From: Hymenopus coronatus
Taxonomy: Eukaryota > Arthropoda > Insecta > Mantodea > Hymenopodidae
DNA length: 64,000 nucleotides
Direction of reading: 5' to 3'
Assembly (NCBI GenBank): GCA_030762935.1
Contig: CM060899.1
Span: forward strand, 12,507,001-12,571,000
Shown here in pieces: positions 22,441 to 33,821 of the stretch. Made by a program: the position numbers and the translations under genes. The notes below the pieces were generated by a model, which did not search any database, was not told where the DNA came from, and worked only from the letters and a program-made list of their open reading frames with translations. The stretch's first letter is position 1. Each line of letters begins with the position of its first letter.

Positions 22441-23289
22441 TTAGCAATGACACAAGGTCTGTAAAGCCTGATGTTTTGATATTTTACACTCTAGTACATA
22501 ATTATAAATCTTTACATTGGAAATTCTATAACATATTTCTAATTATGTATTGTAATTTGTTGATATTATGAAGAGTACATAATACAATAATCATGTTTTA
22601 GTTTATATAATTATTATAGTAACTATTATATCGATAATTTGAAAACTATCATCTGACATAACATTAGTTTTACATATAATGAAATTATATTTATTTATTT
22701 ATACATTTTAACACTATATTTTTATACTCTTTGTTTTTATGTGCATGCAAAAAAAAAAAAAAAAAAAGTATTCTGTTGTGTTTGTAACCTATGCTTTTAG
22801 CACTAGAGCTTTATACATTTTTTTTTCTTCATAGTATATAGTATATAAACATATGTATACATGTATATGCCTTGACAAGTTCTATGTTCAGTGGCTTTCT
22901 GGCCTAAACGAACCTACAGAATGCTTTCTAATCTAATTCACACATGCCTGGAGCATTCTGGGCAGAGTGCAGCTATATGAGAGAGATGTGGTCAATACAG
23001 TGTATAGAATGTACTACATGACAAAATTTCAACCACTACTATTTTTATGAACTTACTTCTCAATTGTTGCCAAGCTCCTAAGTGTGTCTCTTAATAAGGT
23101 CTAGCAGAGGACAGAATTCCCATGTCAGCACTAAAATCAAAGTACTACCCCAAAATGGTGATACAGTGTATCACAGTATGGGCTTGGTTTGGGCCAAGCT
23201 TAAGAATAGTAACCTCAGCTCACCTCAAACTTTTGCAAATGCCTCATTTCCTTTAAGAGCCTCAGATTATCTGAATTATTGTGTTACAG
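22441..23289. other. Unassigned part of intron 1 with an A-tract
   Basis: AT-rich DNA with a run of about 19 A at 22749-22767 and a TA-rich tract near 22840. No gene was recognised. The last bases (attgtgttacag) form the acceptor for the micro-exon. Confidence 0.5.
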
Positions 23290-23330
23290 GATGGGACTGG
23301 TAGAAATATTCCTTCAGCAGAGTCACCAAG
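23290..23330 (+). CDS. C2H2 zinc-finger protein, exon 2 (41-nt micro-exon)
   Basis: Bounded by ttgtgttacag and a consensus donor CACCAAG-GTAAGT at 23331. The 41 bases read D-G-T-G-R-N-I-P-S-A-E-S-P plus AG. Entering in phase 0 from exon 1 it leaves two bases, and the A that opens exon 3 at 40168 completes AGA (Arg). Without such an exon, joining exon 1 directly to 40168 meets TAA after eight codons. The sequence is a Ser/Pro-rich linker. The assignment rests on splice signals and phase only. Confidence 0.6.
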
Positions 23331-23817
23331 GTAAGTCTTGTAGATCAGAGTCTACCTTTTTTCTTTATATTCCCTGTTATTATTAACAGTAGGCCAGGTC
23401 TATGAGCTTGTCTGTCAAACAATTTGTAGTTCTCTACTGCCTATAGTAAGTCAAGAAAGTGTTGCATTCCGCCAAAAAATTTAAGACCAAGATGTCACAC
23501 ATTTTAAGCTCTATGGATTCAAAAGAAATGTACAGAAGAATCATTGTCTCATAAGAGCATAATTCAAAAATAAAAATAAGGTTAAATGTAAAACTAAATG
23601 TTCAATGCTAACCTTAAAGATTACTTAACGCTTTTAGTACCCATCATAATCTAATTGTGATCCAAAACTTCTGGAAGAATGGTCAATTGTGATGCCATTT
23701 TCATACACTTCAACTCTTTCCAATGGAAACTTTTTACATCATAGCCATGAAAAGGTGTTTTGGAGTGTTTCAGAGCATTAGCTTTACACTCCAAATGTAA
23801 ATTCTCTATCTGGTGTT

Positions 23818-23873
23818 TTTTTGGTAGTGTTTAACGCCCGCTTTAACTACTTATGGCACCGCAGGCAAATGTA
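23818..23873 (-). mobile_element. SINE S2 fragment (3' end only)
   Basis: ttttttggtagtgtttaacg followed by cttatggcaccgcag is identical to the 3' part of the S2 copies at 10808 and 59959. Confidence 0.75.
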
Positions 23874-23894
23874 TGTTTGTTGAAAAATGGTGTT

Positions 23895-24910
23895 CAATAA
23901 CAGAAGGTTATGAACTGAAGGGGAAATAAGAGCAGCAGTTCGCGACGTATTAGAAGAAAGTGAGTGGTTTGAATTCTCAGACCTTGCTGAAAGTGTCTCT
24001 GACATCGATATAAAAGAGTAGGATAGCTGCAGCTGTGAAAGCAAATTGAATAACAATGCTCCTTGTACACATACAAATAATCAGTTTACTTATCAAAATG
24101 GATTTATGAAAGTGTAATTAGATGAGACACAGAATGTGAATCAACCATTCAGCTATGCAACAACACAAGTGCTCAATTGTACAGTAATTTATGTTGTATT
24201 TGTAGTGTATTGCTTTTGCCATTTTCATTATTAGCTGTATTATGCCAATCTGTGTGCAACAGGGAGGGGGAGAGGGGAGGAGGGAAAAGATAGAGGGAGA
24301 GGGGGAAAGAGAGAGGCAGGAGGAGAAGGAGAGGGAGTGAGGGAAGGGAGAGAATGAGAAATGAGGGGAGGGAGAGAATGACTGAGAGGAGGAAGAAAAT
24401 GATGGAGGGCGGGAGAGAGGAGAGAACGAGGATGGAGGGGAGAGAATGAAGGAGAGAGGGAGGGGGAAACAGGAAGGGAGGGGGATAGAATGTTAGAGAG
24501 GGTGGGAGAGATAGAGAGGGATAGAGATGGTGGGAGTGGGAGAGAGGGTGGGAGGGGGAGAGAGAGGGAGAGTGCAGAGAGAGGGAGGGAGAGAGATTGA
24601 TTTTCAACTGCGGATTTAATTCCTTTTTGTATTTTATAAAGTAAAACACAAGCCCAAAACCAACTGCTGTTTTAGTAAAGAAATATTTGAGAGGGATAGA
24701 GATGGTGGGAGTGGGGGAGAGAGAGGGAGAGTGCAGAGAGAGGGATAGAGAAGAAGGGAGAAACTGAGAGGGATGCAGAGGGAGGGAGAGGGAGAGAGAT
24801 TGATTTTCAACTGCGGATTTAATTCTTTTTTGTATTTTATAAAGTAAAACACGAGCCCAAAACCAACTGCTGTTTTAGTGAAGAAATATTTGTACTTTCG
24901 TTTCATGTCA
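23895..24910 (+). repeat. Unclassified repeat R2, copy 2, expanded by purine-rich DNA
   Basis: Matches the copy at 14985-15440 on both sides of a purine-rich insertion. The segment gattgattttcaactgcgga to gttttagtaaagaaatattt, plus its purine tract, is present twice (about 24514-24687 and 24688-24892), a local tandem duplication. Confidence 0.7.
24260..24800. repeat. Homopurine (GA/GGGA)n low-complexity tract
   Basis: Nearly all-purine plus strand made of gagaggga, gggaga and gaggga words at 24259-24597 and 24688-24802, interrupted by the duplicated unique segment. The long frames here (Ser/Leu/Pro-only) are artefacts of composition. Such mirror-repeat tracts can form triplex (H-) DNA. Confidence 0.9.
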
Positions 24911-24989
24911 ATGACCAGATTAGCAGTTTGGGTCTTTTTGGGAGGTCCTTGGAAATGTTTTTCAACTCTGCCCCCTCCCAAAGACCTTC

Positions 24990-26916
24990 AAGTCTGCTGT
25001 CTGGTTAAGTCAGTCTGGTAGTATGTTCATTTGCACAAGTTATCCATAGGATTACCTGCACAATTTTGGTACCAATGAATTGTGGAGGAGGACTGCCTTT
25101 AGGAACCTATTCACAGCTTCAATCAGTTTAAACTGAAAGCTTTAAACTTGTTCCTGATTCAGAATGTAGATGACTTATGATTGCCATCCTGATTCCAATG
25201 TGGCACCACGAAAAGAGACAGTCTGTTCCGACTGGGAACTTCTGTCCATTTTGGTCTTCTGCCCTACAGATTTTGGAGTGCTGGATTCTGAGTGGGGCCT
25301 TATTCAACACCCCTATTAGGTCCTAGCACTTTGTTTTCCTGGAGTGGTGTCCCTGGCAGGTTTCTCAACTGTCCAAGTTCCCTCTCTCATCTTCTTCTCT
25401 CTTAGAAGTTTCTTCCTCTAAGCTCCTGAAGGTCTTTTGGTTTGCAATAGTGACATACCTGCAGCCAAATCACATCAGAACATCTCAGCAGATGTTTCAG
25501 AGATTTTTTCTTCAGCCTCAGGAGTTCCTTGATCAGTTTCTTTTTAAATTTCTTTATTACTTGCGTCCATTTTGGTCTCATGAGTATGAGGGGAAAAACT
25601 GTTGACCTTGGCAGAGCTTCCTTAGCCAGGGCAAGGCTAAATACTCTGGGAGGTTGCCTGGTATCCCTGAGGTGCTATTCGTAACACATCTCCCCTTGTG
25701 CCATGTACCCTTTGTCACGGATATGCATTATACTTTGGGGTTTGGGAGTTTGTTTGCGGTCTCCTATTCAATATTTGGGGACAAGCCTACAGAGTGGTAA
25801 GGTGAGGGTTGAACCACCATGCAAGCCTTCAGTTATCCACCATTTGCCAATGCTCCTGGTGCTCGCTTTAAGGGTTTGTAGGTCATTAAGACCACAACAG
25901 TGACCCCTAGCTCCAGACTCTCCCTCATGCTTTTGCCTTAGCCACAGATCCCAACACCTGTTATCCTTAAAACCTTTATTCCTGTCCCCCCTCTCAAGAA
26001 AAAACAAACTGGTAAAATCAGCGAGGACAGAGACTTCTATGAGAACAGTTGAATTATAAGTGACACATTGCAAGTGTCAAAGTAACAAGCATAAAAGATT
26101 GTAAGCAGCAGAAAATACAAAAATACATGGTTATTCTGCAGCATTGAAATAAATATATTTGTTAAATACAAAACATCAAGTTTGGAAAAATATTTTTAAA
26201 TTGTTTTTAAAAACTTAGGTGATGTTTGGGGACATTTTTCAGTACAAAATGACAATTTTTAATGTATGTTTGATCTACATGTGATACTGAATTCAAATAG
26301 TTAACTTTATTTGTTACTGAAAACAATTTTATATGATTTCAAATTTTATGAAGCTTAGTTTTCTGTACTGTTTTCTTTATGTATCTAATAGCTACTACTT
26401 TCATTATAAGCTATGAAGGTAGCCCAAAATGTTTATGAATGTACGTAAAATTTAAACTTTCTGCCCGAAAATTTCTAAGAAAATTGTTCCAAAGTTTCTA
26501 AAAATGTATTTCTGAGAAAACAATTTCATCATTCATTTGAATATTTTAACGTTCTCAGATCAACCTGTTTACATTCTAGAATCCTGATGATCTGGATCTG
26601 CATCCTGAACAGGTGCTGGTTCTTTTAATTTTTCACATAATCCTGTTAGAATGTATTTTAAAAATTAATTTTATCACTGAGATTTAAAGGAAGGGAGGAG
26701 CGGGTGTGTCACTGCTTGATTTAAAAGGATGCTGGGGATGAACTCTTAAGGTGTTTACCTTGGAAGTGCCAAAACACTATGATTGTATACAATTTCTAAA
26801 ATTATAAACTTAGGTAATTTGTTAATAACAAATACAGAACAAAGTATATTTTTGGTGATTTCAGGGTACCATTTTGTCTTAAAAAGAGTTTGTTTCCCAG
26901 TTTTAATCTGAAAGCT
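24990..26916. other. No recognisable gene; GC-richer patch
   Basis: 25000-26070 is richer in GC than its surroundings and may be an old transposon or processed sequence, but no protein family could be recognised on either strand. 26071-26916 is AT-rich and featureless. Confidence 0.35.
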
Positions 26917-27010
26917 CTAAAGTTTGAAAGGATTTACATCTTCTTTGGTAATAAATTTTATGATAATGCATTGTGCAGTAGATGTGCTTACCTTCTGCTC
27001 ACTTATGCTA
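26917..27010 (-). pseudogene. mariner transposase N-terminal fragment
   Basis: SEQKVSTSTAQCIIIKFITK followed by EDVNPFK matches SKQQVHTSVAQCIIIRFLAK and ECINPSE of the mariner relative at 44140-45250. Only the first helix-turn-helix region remains. Confidence 0.6.
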
Positions 27011-27239
27011 AGAGGTTTGCAGCATAGTAAGGGCAATAGAGGCACTTCAGTTATTAAACAATAACTGCCAGAAATGCATTTGGAAATTATCATACTTTGT
27101 GTGTAATTTGAATATATGTATAGCAGCATCCTAGCTTAATGAGCTTTTTGTCGCCTGCAGTGCCATTTTAGTAAAAGTAGGCATTAAAAAAAAAAAAAAA
27201 TGAGCATTTTATAATAGAGCCATGTCCTATCCCAGGCAA

Positions 27240-27345
27240 TTGTATGTGGAGTTGGTGGTGGACAGAGTGATGCAGGGGCAGGTATTCTCTGGTTTCCTCC
27301 AACTTCATTCCATGTATCATCACTGTCATTGACTGCAGTACTTTT
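27240..27345 (+). mobile_element. SINE S2 fragment, degenerate
   Basis: gcaggggcaggtattctctg, gtttcctccaacttcattcc and atgtatcatcactgtcat follow the order of the S2 body (gcaggctttctcc, ttccatgtatcaccaatgtc). The tRNA head is missing. Confidence 0.6.
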
Positions 27346-28344
27346 ATATTCCATTTCCAAGGAATACTTAAATATGTTTGTTCACGTTCAAGTTGAGGCT
27401 ATTTGGAACAAAATAAGTATTGCCATCAGAGGAATTCATCCAGGTGTCATCATTTTAGCCCATTGAAAGCCACAAACTAGTTTGATCTCCATTGAATAGT
27501 CCTGCTTTGTCCATCCTTGTCCATGCGATATTGCAAGTTTGTTAAGTTGTGTGGATATACACTACTTTCCTTACTGCAAGTTGAGTTTTCTGTGAATAGC
27601 AAACCAAAATGCTCTTTGCAGGTTTATTTTCTCCGCTGCCACTTGAAATGGCTATGCTGGCAAAACCCATTACTCAACCCTTAATTGCATAATTTATTTT
27701 TGCTACATATGCTGTTCTTCCTTTAATTCACAAACTGGTATTTATATTCCTTTCAACAGCATGACAACTGAAGTGACTTGAATAACCATGATCGTTGGTG
27801 CAACACGTAATGGACTACCCATCCATTCAAAGCGAAACATTGCAAGTTAGAATTCCAGTAACTGCAATCAAATGTGCCTGTGGAAAAGGATGGGGAGGTC
27901 CCAAGTAAAATAACCAGTGTCATAGCATAATTGACAGAGATACATGTGATTACTGTTGTATAGATGTTACTCTTTTAGATTTAAAAAAAAAAAAATACTC
28001 CATTGTAAAATTATTAACAATTTTACCATACAGAACAGTCATAACTAGCCTAAATTTATTGCTCAAGGTTAGTGTAACACAAAATTAGAAAAAAGTCATT
28101 AAAAATACTAAAAGTTTTGATTAATCATCTTTGTTGCATATGTGCAACACCATGTAATTAAGAGTTAAAGTGTAGTGTCAACCTGACAGAGGGTGTTGAA
28201 TATTTGGGTTTGTACTCTCTGGCATTATGTAGTACAGAGATATTGCTAGCTTCTTAAGCAGTTATTAAAAATTCAAAATAAATTTTAACTTATATATCAT
28301 AAAAATGCAAAGAATGCCAAATTGACCAGCTCAAACAGTTGCTG
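27346..28344. other. No recognisable feature
   Basis: Unassigned sequence with short A-tracts. Confidence 0.4.
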
Positions 28345-29130
28345 CCAACAATAGAATAAATAATATTTTATTCATCCATTTGATCATAGTACATGCTGTA
28401 TAGGACATTTTAGAAATTTATAACTCGGATTCATAATAACAATTATGTACAATAAGGTTAGGTATAAGAAAAATTATATACAATCTATTTCAGAATTGTT
28501 AATAAATTATATATACAAACCTGTTATGAATGCATTCAATTTTATAAGTCAATTTATATTCGACACTCAAAAACTTCCCCAAGGCAATAAAAACCATGCT
28601 TTAACAGGAAACTTAAACTTATGTGATGCAGATATGCTTTCTCAGTGTTCTGGTAGGCCATTATAGAGGCAAAGTGCAGTATATAATTTTTACCAAATAA
28701 ACATGTACTGTGGGGGATTGTGTTTATTTGCTCCTTCTAGTTCATGGGCATGCATTTGTGAATTCTTTCAGTGTAAATGAATGTTTGAACTGATTCTTGT
28801 ATATTCAAGCAAGGTAGAGTCAATATTTAATTCTTTGAAAATGTTCCATAATTAGTTCCTTTGTTTACCTTTAATATTGTATGGTAACCTAAATATAATA
28901 TTAGCATTCTTATAGTTTCCGTGTAGTATTATACCATATGATGTAATACAGTGAAAGAATGCATAGTACAAAGATATAACTACTTCTTTTGTTCATAAAT
29001 TTTGATAGTATAAGAAGTGGAAAATACTGCTTGATAAGTTTTTTGAAACTGCATTCATGTGAATATTTCATTTCAGATTTTTGTCCAGCCACACTCCAAG
29101 CAACTTTGTGTTTTCTGAGTAGCTTATGTA
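28345..29130 (-). mobile_element. LINE 3'-end remnant (Jockey/CR1-like, tentative)
   Basis: Minus-strand frames near 29050 read FKKLIKQYFPLLILSKFMN, comparable with ELFKKWDILTLPCVYILSVL of the LINE at 19691-22300. Near 28660 a reading ending ...LGEVFE resembles LINE C-termini. The end, complement of ttattcatccatttgatcat, resembles a LINE tail (aaatggatgaataaaat). Heavily decayed. Confidence 0.4.
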
Positions 29131-29204
29131 TTTCATGTTTAGCATAATATTAGGACCATCACTTTGGATTCCATGTATGTTACAAAATGAAATGCCCAGT
29201 CTCT

Positions 29205-29738
29205 GCCTATAAATTGTCTAACACTTCTCTTCTTGTCTGCTGATTTATGACTGACGCGATCTCCACCCCTATATTCCTTTATTGCTTTTCCTTCTTTTAT
29301 CTTGTTTGCTATACTATTCAGCCGAGTAGATTTCTTTAGGGTAATATGCATGAAACATTTCTTGCACACTGGGTATACTATGTTTCCATTTTGTGCGAAA
29401 AGAGTGTAGTTAACATTGAATTTGCGAGGTTTACTTTCGCCTTCATTGTTTCGAGGTCGCTTTCTTTGAATATTTTTCAGCGACATCATCCGTGCAACCA
29501 TCATTTCTTGAGCTGCTTTATCATGAACTTTATAAATTAATTGCCTCAGGTGCAGTGCATCTCGTGGGTGTGTTTCCCGTCAAGAGAACTGTTTATTTTG
29601 GTGTGAACATGCATGAAAAGAATGAAAGCCTCTTGGTGCAACATACCGTTTCCCTTTATCCTTTTCATGTTGCGATTCATTCCTCTTCCTCTTTCTGCTA
29701 CCCTGGTTTGCAGTCTTCACAAGTACACGTTCTTCATC
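29205..29738 (-). pseudogene. T1 transposase-like protein, N-terminal half (one stop, truncated)
   Basis: The frame starts MDEERVLVKTANQGSRKRKR and passes one stop (near 29580). It continues LRQLIYKVHDKAAQEMMVAR, PRKFNVNYTLFAQNGNIVYP, VCKKCFMHITLKKSTRLNSI and YRGGDRVSHKSADKKRSVRQ before ending at FIGR. 'VCKKxF...R...RGG...KxxVRxFI' is a block I recall from a large family of uncharacterised arthropod proteins (annotated DUF7869-type) that behave like repetitive, transposase-like genes. The catalytic half is missing. Function is inferred, not shown. Confidence 0.5.
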
Positions 29739-30117
29739 CATTTCACGCGCTAACTAAAAAGCTGGCCCAATAATTGCAGTTACTAGATAATTGGAATACA
29801 ATACTACACGAGAACACAGAAGCGCGACAATAATCATACCAGCTGCTCTGCACGGGAATACCTGGCCGTGAATGGAAGGCAAATCACGTGACTTAAACCA
29901 CAGCCTCCTATTGGCTGTATGGACTAGTTCTCCTTTGCAGGAAATTTATACGTGGACATGTTCGCGTTTGCTTTGAACCATCCATTTTCACAGGCTTGTA
30001 TGACGGAAATATTCGGGTTTGCTTCAATAGCATGATGTATATACATTCCGCTTATCCTCTAATTACCATTCCATATCGTAACTCATTTTTTTTAAATTTT
30101 GGACATGTTCGTGTTTG
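29205..30117 (-). mobile_element. Transposase-like family T1, 5' part with subterminal repeats
   Basis: The coding remnant runs from about 29738 down to 29205. Upstream of its start, an 18-bp motif occurs three times on the plus strand: ggacatgttcgcgtttgc (29954-29971), ggaaatattcgggtttgc (30005-30022) and ggacatgttcgtgtttgc (30100-30117). Repeated subterminal motifs are typical transposase-binding sites, so the element's end is probably near 30117. The element is cut off at 29205. Confidence 0.5.
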
Positions 30118-30184
30118 CGCGTCACCTCCTCAGATTATCTTCCAAAGAACATAGATTTGAAAGAGTAACAAATAAGCTAGTATC

Positions 30185-30325
30185 AAATCAAGGTAGCCCA
30201 AGTTCACTCCCGGGTGACTGCATACAGTGAAGGGGAAGATGGGTTCTCTGGGTGCTCCATGTATCTTTACCTGTGCTGCCATAAGTAGTAAAACACTAGG
30301 CATTAAACACTATATATATACAAAA
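30185..30325 (+). mobile_element. SINE S2 fragment, degenerate
   Basis: agttcactcccgggtgactg (B-box region), tgctccatgtatctttacct and gctgccataagtagt, then gcattaaacactat, follow the S2 order and end in an A-rich tail. Confidence 0.6.
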
Positions 30326-30440
30326 AATAGAAATAGGTTTACAGTTTTCAACATAACACCCTAGGTCATTAATATATATCAAAAAGAGGACTCCCAAGAA
30401 TTGAACCTTAGAAACTATCAGATTATATATTTTTACTTCT
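30326..30440 (-). pseudogene. LINE RT fragment (motif [12 protein letters not shown])
   Basis: The minus strand reads [20 protein letters not shown], the block after the RT motif '[21 protein letters not shown]'. It probably belongs with the RT fragment at 31380-31865, separated from it by repeat R1 copy C. Confidence 0.6.
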
Positions 30441-30447
30441 CTACACA

Positions 30448-31245
30448 TGTGCATAGTGCATAGAGAAGGTATTACATTCCACCCAAAAAATTGATATCGA
30501 GATTTAACCGGAAATAGATGTTTTAGCATCCCCCATATAATAGCATTTTTAGAAAAAGGTGTGTGTTTCCGTGTGTCTGTGAACATGATAACTCGGAAAC
30601 AAAAAGCCTATAAGATACCAAACTTCCAAGGATGTAACACAAAGATTTTGAGGAAAATCCACCTACCCAAACTGGAAAAATTTTACATGGAAAAATGTTG
30701 GAAAATGTTGATTTTCTCAAAAATTGCTCTAATGATTTTGATTAAAATAGCATGTATTAAAGATATTTACACTACAAATAAAATGTATGTCTTAAATTTT
30801 ATGGGAATAGCCTCTGAAGACCTGTTTATTTTGAATGGATTTTGCATAACTAGTAAAGCTGTGATGGACAAAAACTTCCTACACAAAAAATGTAGAACTC
30901 GTTTAATCTCAATTTATGTCATGTACATTTTTTTCGAGTTGTAGACAATTTTTGAGATATTTCTTATAGTTGCTTTCAGCTTTAAAATACAACTTATCAC
31001 GTACAGGAATTTGTCAGCTCCTGGTAATGCAAAGAAATGGATTTCTTTCAAACCAGCTTTTAAAAGATTCTACTGTCATTATAGCCTAGTGTATTTCATT
31101 ATTTCTTCTTCTATTTACAAGAAAGCATTTCTGTTAATGTTTATCTCAATTAACATGAAGTAGACAGAAGAATAAGCTTTCTAATAATAATTTGTTTACA
31201 GAGACTTACAGAGTGTCATATGAATGAAACACATCAGATGTTTTT
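30448..31245 (-). repeat. Unclassified repeat R1, copy C
   Basis: Inverted copy. Plus-strand blocks complementary to copy B are gcatagagaaggtattacat, gtgtgtctgtgaacatgata, actcggaaacaaaaagccta, agattttgaggaaaatccac and gaatgaaacacatcagatg at its end. It appears to lie inside a LINE remnant, with RT fragments on both sides. Confidence 0.75.
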
Positions 31246-31379
31246 TTTATATGAGCATGAGGTATTAAGTTGGCTTGACTTCTTGTCTCTGTTCCTTATC
31301 TCTACTGTTTGTTGGCAGTGAATTAGGTAATATTTAAAAGATTTGAACCACTGATGAGCAGCACCTCATATTCGTATCA

Positions 31380-31865
31380 AATATAACTTTTTATAAAATA
31401 TTATGGAACCCTGTATCAAAACCCATTGAGAGACCCAAGAATGAGCAACATTTTTTCCCTTGCCCATAGATTCATCTATGCATTTTACAACTTCTGCTTT
31501 TACCATGACTGAATTTTCTTTCAGGAAGCCATGTTCAGTCTTTATTATATTGTGTTTTGTTAGGAAAGAGAGCAACTAATTATTTATTGGTGCCTTACTT
31601 TTTCAAAAATTTCAGAGGTTACTGAGAGAAGTGGGACTAGCCTATACTATATAAGGGCTTAACTATTGCTATTTTGAATGTATCAGAAAAAAATACCTGT
31701 ATTTGTTTACGATAAACTGGCAACATTTTTTTTAGCAACTTTCATAGGGTATCTCATCTTTACCACATGACTCTTTGTTTTTCATACTGTGAATTATATT
31801 TATTAGCTCTATTTCTGAGAGTGGTATTAATAACACTGTCACATATTCTGCATAATAAATAGCTT
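31380..31865 (-). pseudogene. LINE reverse-transcriptase fragment
   Basis: Minus-strand frames read LIPLSEIELINIIHSMKNKE, SCGKDEIPYESC, RLVPLLSVTSEIFEKV, then LSFLTKHNIIKTEHGFLKEN and CIDESMGKGKNVA. These are successive RT blocks (NYRPISLLSVFSKIFEK, LNKHxIIxxxQHGFR). Stops and frameshifts are present. Confidence 0.65.
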
Positions 31866-32888
31866 TGACATGATTCAATCCACCAACTGAGTTGGTATAC
31901 TATATTGTCTTTCAGACAACTTATTTGGTATTTAATTTCAGTTTATGTACTAGTAATATATTCAGAATACATAAAATTTACAGTTTTAAAGCTTAATCTC
32001 AGATTTAAGTTTATAATTCAGAACTTGAAACTGTTTACCCCCTTATTCCATGCTCGCCTATAAATTGCAAATAGACATGAGTATTAACAATATGTACGAA
32101 AAGTTGATCCTCAAATTGATATAATATGATTTTGCTTTGTATTGTTTTCTTCTAAAAGTAAGAAAAAAGTATTTTAAATGTCTATTTTGCAAGGCTCTTG
32201 AAAATATTTCTGATGTAAGTGACTGAGTTATGACATTAACATTTAGTATGAACTGAAGTTATATAGTGATTTTCACATTCATGGTGGATATATGAGGAGC
32301 ATTTTTTCAAAACCTGGTAGGGCACAGATTTTGAGAAAATGAGTTATATATGGAATCGTTATGTTTTCAATGCCAACAACCAGTCTGTGAAATCAGATTT
32401 TGCATAACTCAATATTTGCCATGTGTATAGCATAGTTAATCATAAGCGTTTTTTCATAACTCGATTGAGCTATTTTACAAAATTCAATACAGCACAGTCT
32501 AAATGAAAAGATTTGCCACCTGTCAAGACCCATCACTGACCTGACAATAATTTGCAGTATTCTGCTTGTCCAACCTTGTTTTCCTGGAGTGAAAAGCTAT
32601 AAAAAAACCATATCATTATTTCAAAGCCTTCCCACGGCTAAATAATATAGGGAATGATTCATTTATTATTATCGCTGCGCTTTTCTGATTCAAAGGGAAG
32701 AGAATGACAATACTATTTGGCATGTGGTTTATATCAACAAACTCTGTTGTCGCATACTCGTTAAGAACCTTTTTTATTATGGCTCTCAAAGCGGCATTAC
32801 AAAAACCTATCAATCCGACACATCCCACACCTTAATCAGAATAGCGCAGCATTACTACAAGATAAGCCATTGTTTATCACACAGTAAA
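31866..32888. other. No recognisable gene
   Basis: AT-rich. The last few hundred bases may be the 5' untranslated part of the T1-family element that follows. Confidence 0.35.
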
Positions 32889-32979
32889 GAATGCTACATT
32901 TTCTGAATCACTTCTATGTCTGTGTTACTAGTGCTATGTACATAGATTGAATCAGTATCTCACATGCATAAGCTAACTC

Positions 32980-33806
32980 ATGGATGAAAATACAGGTTTT
33001 GATTCTGGTGATGGCAGGAAAAATAGAAAAAAATGTCTTGTTTGATCTTCAAAACCTAATAATAAAGAACCGTCCATAAAATGTAATCATGGAATTCAAG
33101 ATTGTCCAACTACGTCAATAAAGAGGAAAGGTAAGGAATGCAGAGGAGATATCACATATGAAGATATTAATGATTTCCATAATATAGTAAAACATGTAAA
33201 TAAAGTGGACCAACAAAAATTCCTGCTTAATACATGACAATTAACTCTCCAAACCAAGGGAAAGTGAATGAGGAAAATTCTAAAAGAAAACTGGAGACAT
33301 ATTACCAATCTGTGCTGCAAGTTTTTAGGGAATAGCAAGCATGTCTAAGGATAGACTGTGCCCCCTTGCAAGAAAGATTTATTCTACTGGGAATTCACCT
33401 AAAGAAAATCGAGCAGGGAAAAGAACTGATGCAAAGGACAAGGAGCTTATCATTGCTGTGAAAAATTATATTAAGGGCTAAGTGCAGGGAAAACTACTAC
33501 AGTAAAGGCTGCTTTGTTAAATTTTCTATTAGACATGGAAAAAAAAAAAAAAAATGAAATGTTGTTCCATCATTCATCTTTTCTCAGATTCATGTTCAAG
33601 TCAAAATAAGAACAGTGTAGTAATGACCATGCTCATTGCCTTTTTGGAAAGAAGTACAATATTTACGTCTATATTTTCTATCCCATATGAGGACACAGTT
33701 ACATGAATCCTGACCGTGTATTTGGTAGGGTTGTGAAGGTATCGAGAAGAACGGAAGATATTTTGTCACCCAATAAATACTACCAAATTCTGCAATCCCA
33801 TGAAGT
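32980..33806 (+). pseudogene. T1 transposase-like protein, first part, interrupted by a LINE
   Basis: The start is MDENTGFDSGDGRKNRKKCL, then IQDCPTTSIKRKGKECRGDI and EDINDFHNIVKHVNKVDQQK. After indels come KDRLCPLARKIYSTGNSPKE and NRAGKRTDAKDKELIIAVKN. After an A-tract (33540-33554) the frames resume in the catalytic part: SDSCSSQNKN (the D-x-C-x-x-Q-N-K-N block), then GHSYMNPDRVFGRVVKVSRR (broken by one frame shift), RTEDILSPNKYYQILQSHEV. Roughly 250 residues between the two parts are deleted. The interrupted frame resumes at 38982 on the other side of the LINE. Confidence 0.55.
33794..33806. repeat. 13-bp target-site duplication, left
   Basis: aatcccatgaagt, identical to 38969-38981, bounding the I-clade LINE. 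Confidence 0.95.
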
Positions 33807-33821
33807 AGTAGTAGTATGGCT

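Noticed and set aside
22749..22767. A-tract as a definite LINE poly(A) tail
   Set aside because: The 3' untranslated similarity to related LINEs seems to end near 22440 and no target duplication was found, so the tail could be coincidental.
24173..24981. Long minus-strand frames rich in Leu/Ser/Pro
   Set aside because: They are produced by the purine-rich simple repeat and carry no domain.
25000..26073. GC-richer patch with overlapping frames on both strands
   Set aside because: I could not match any frame to a family; reported only as unassigned sequence.
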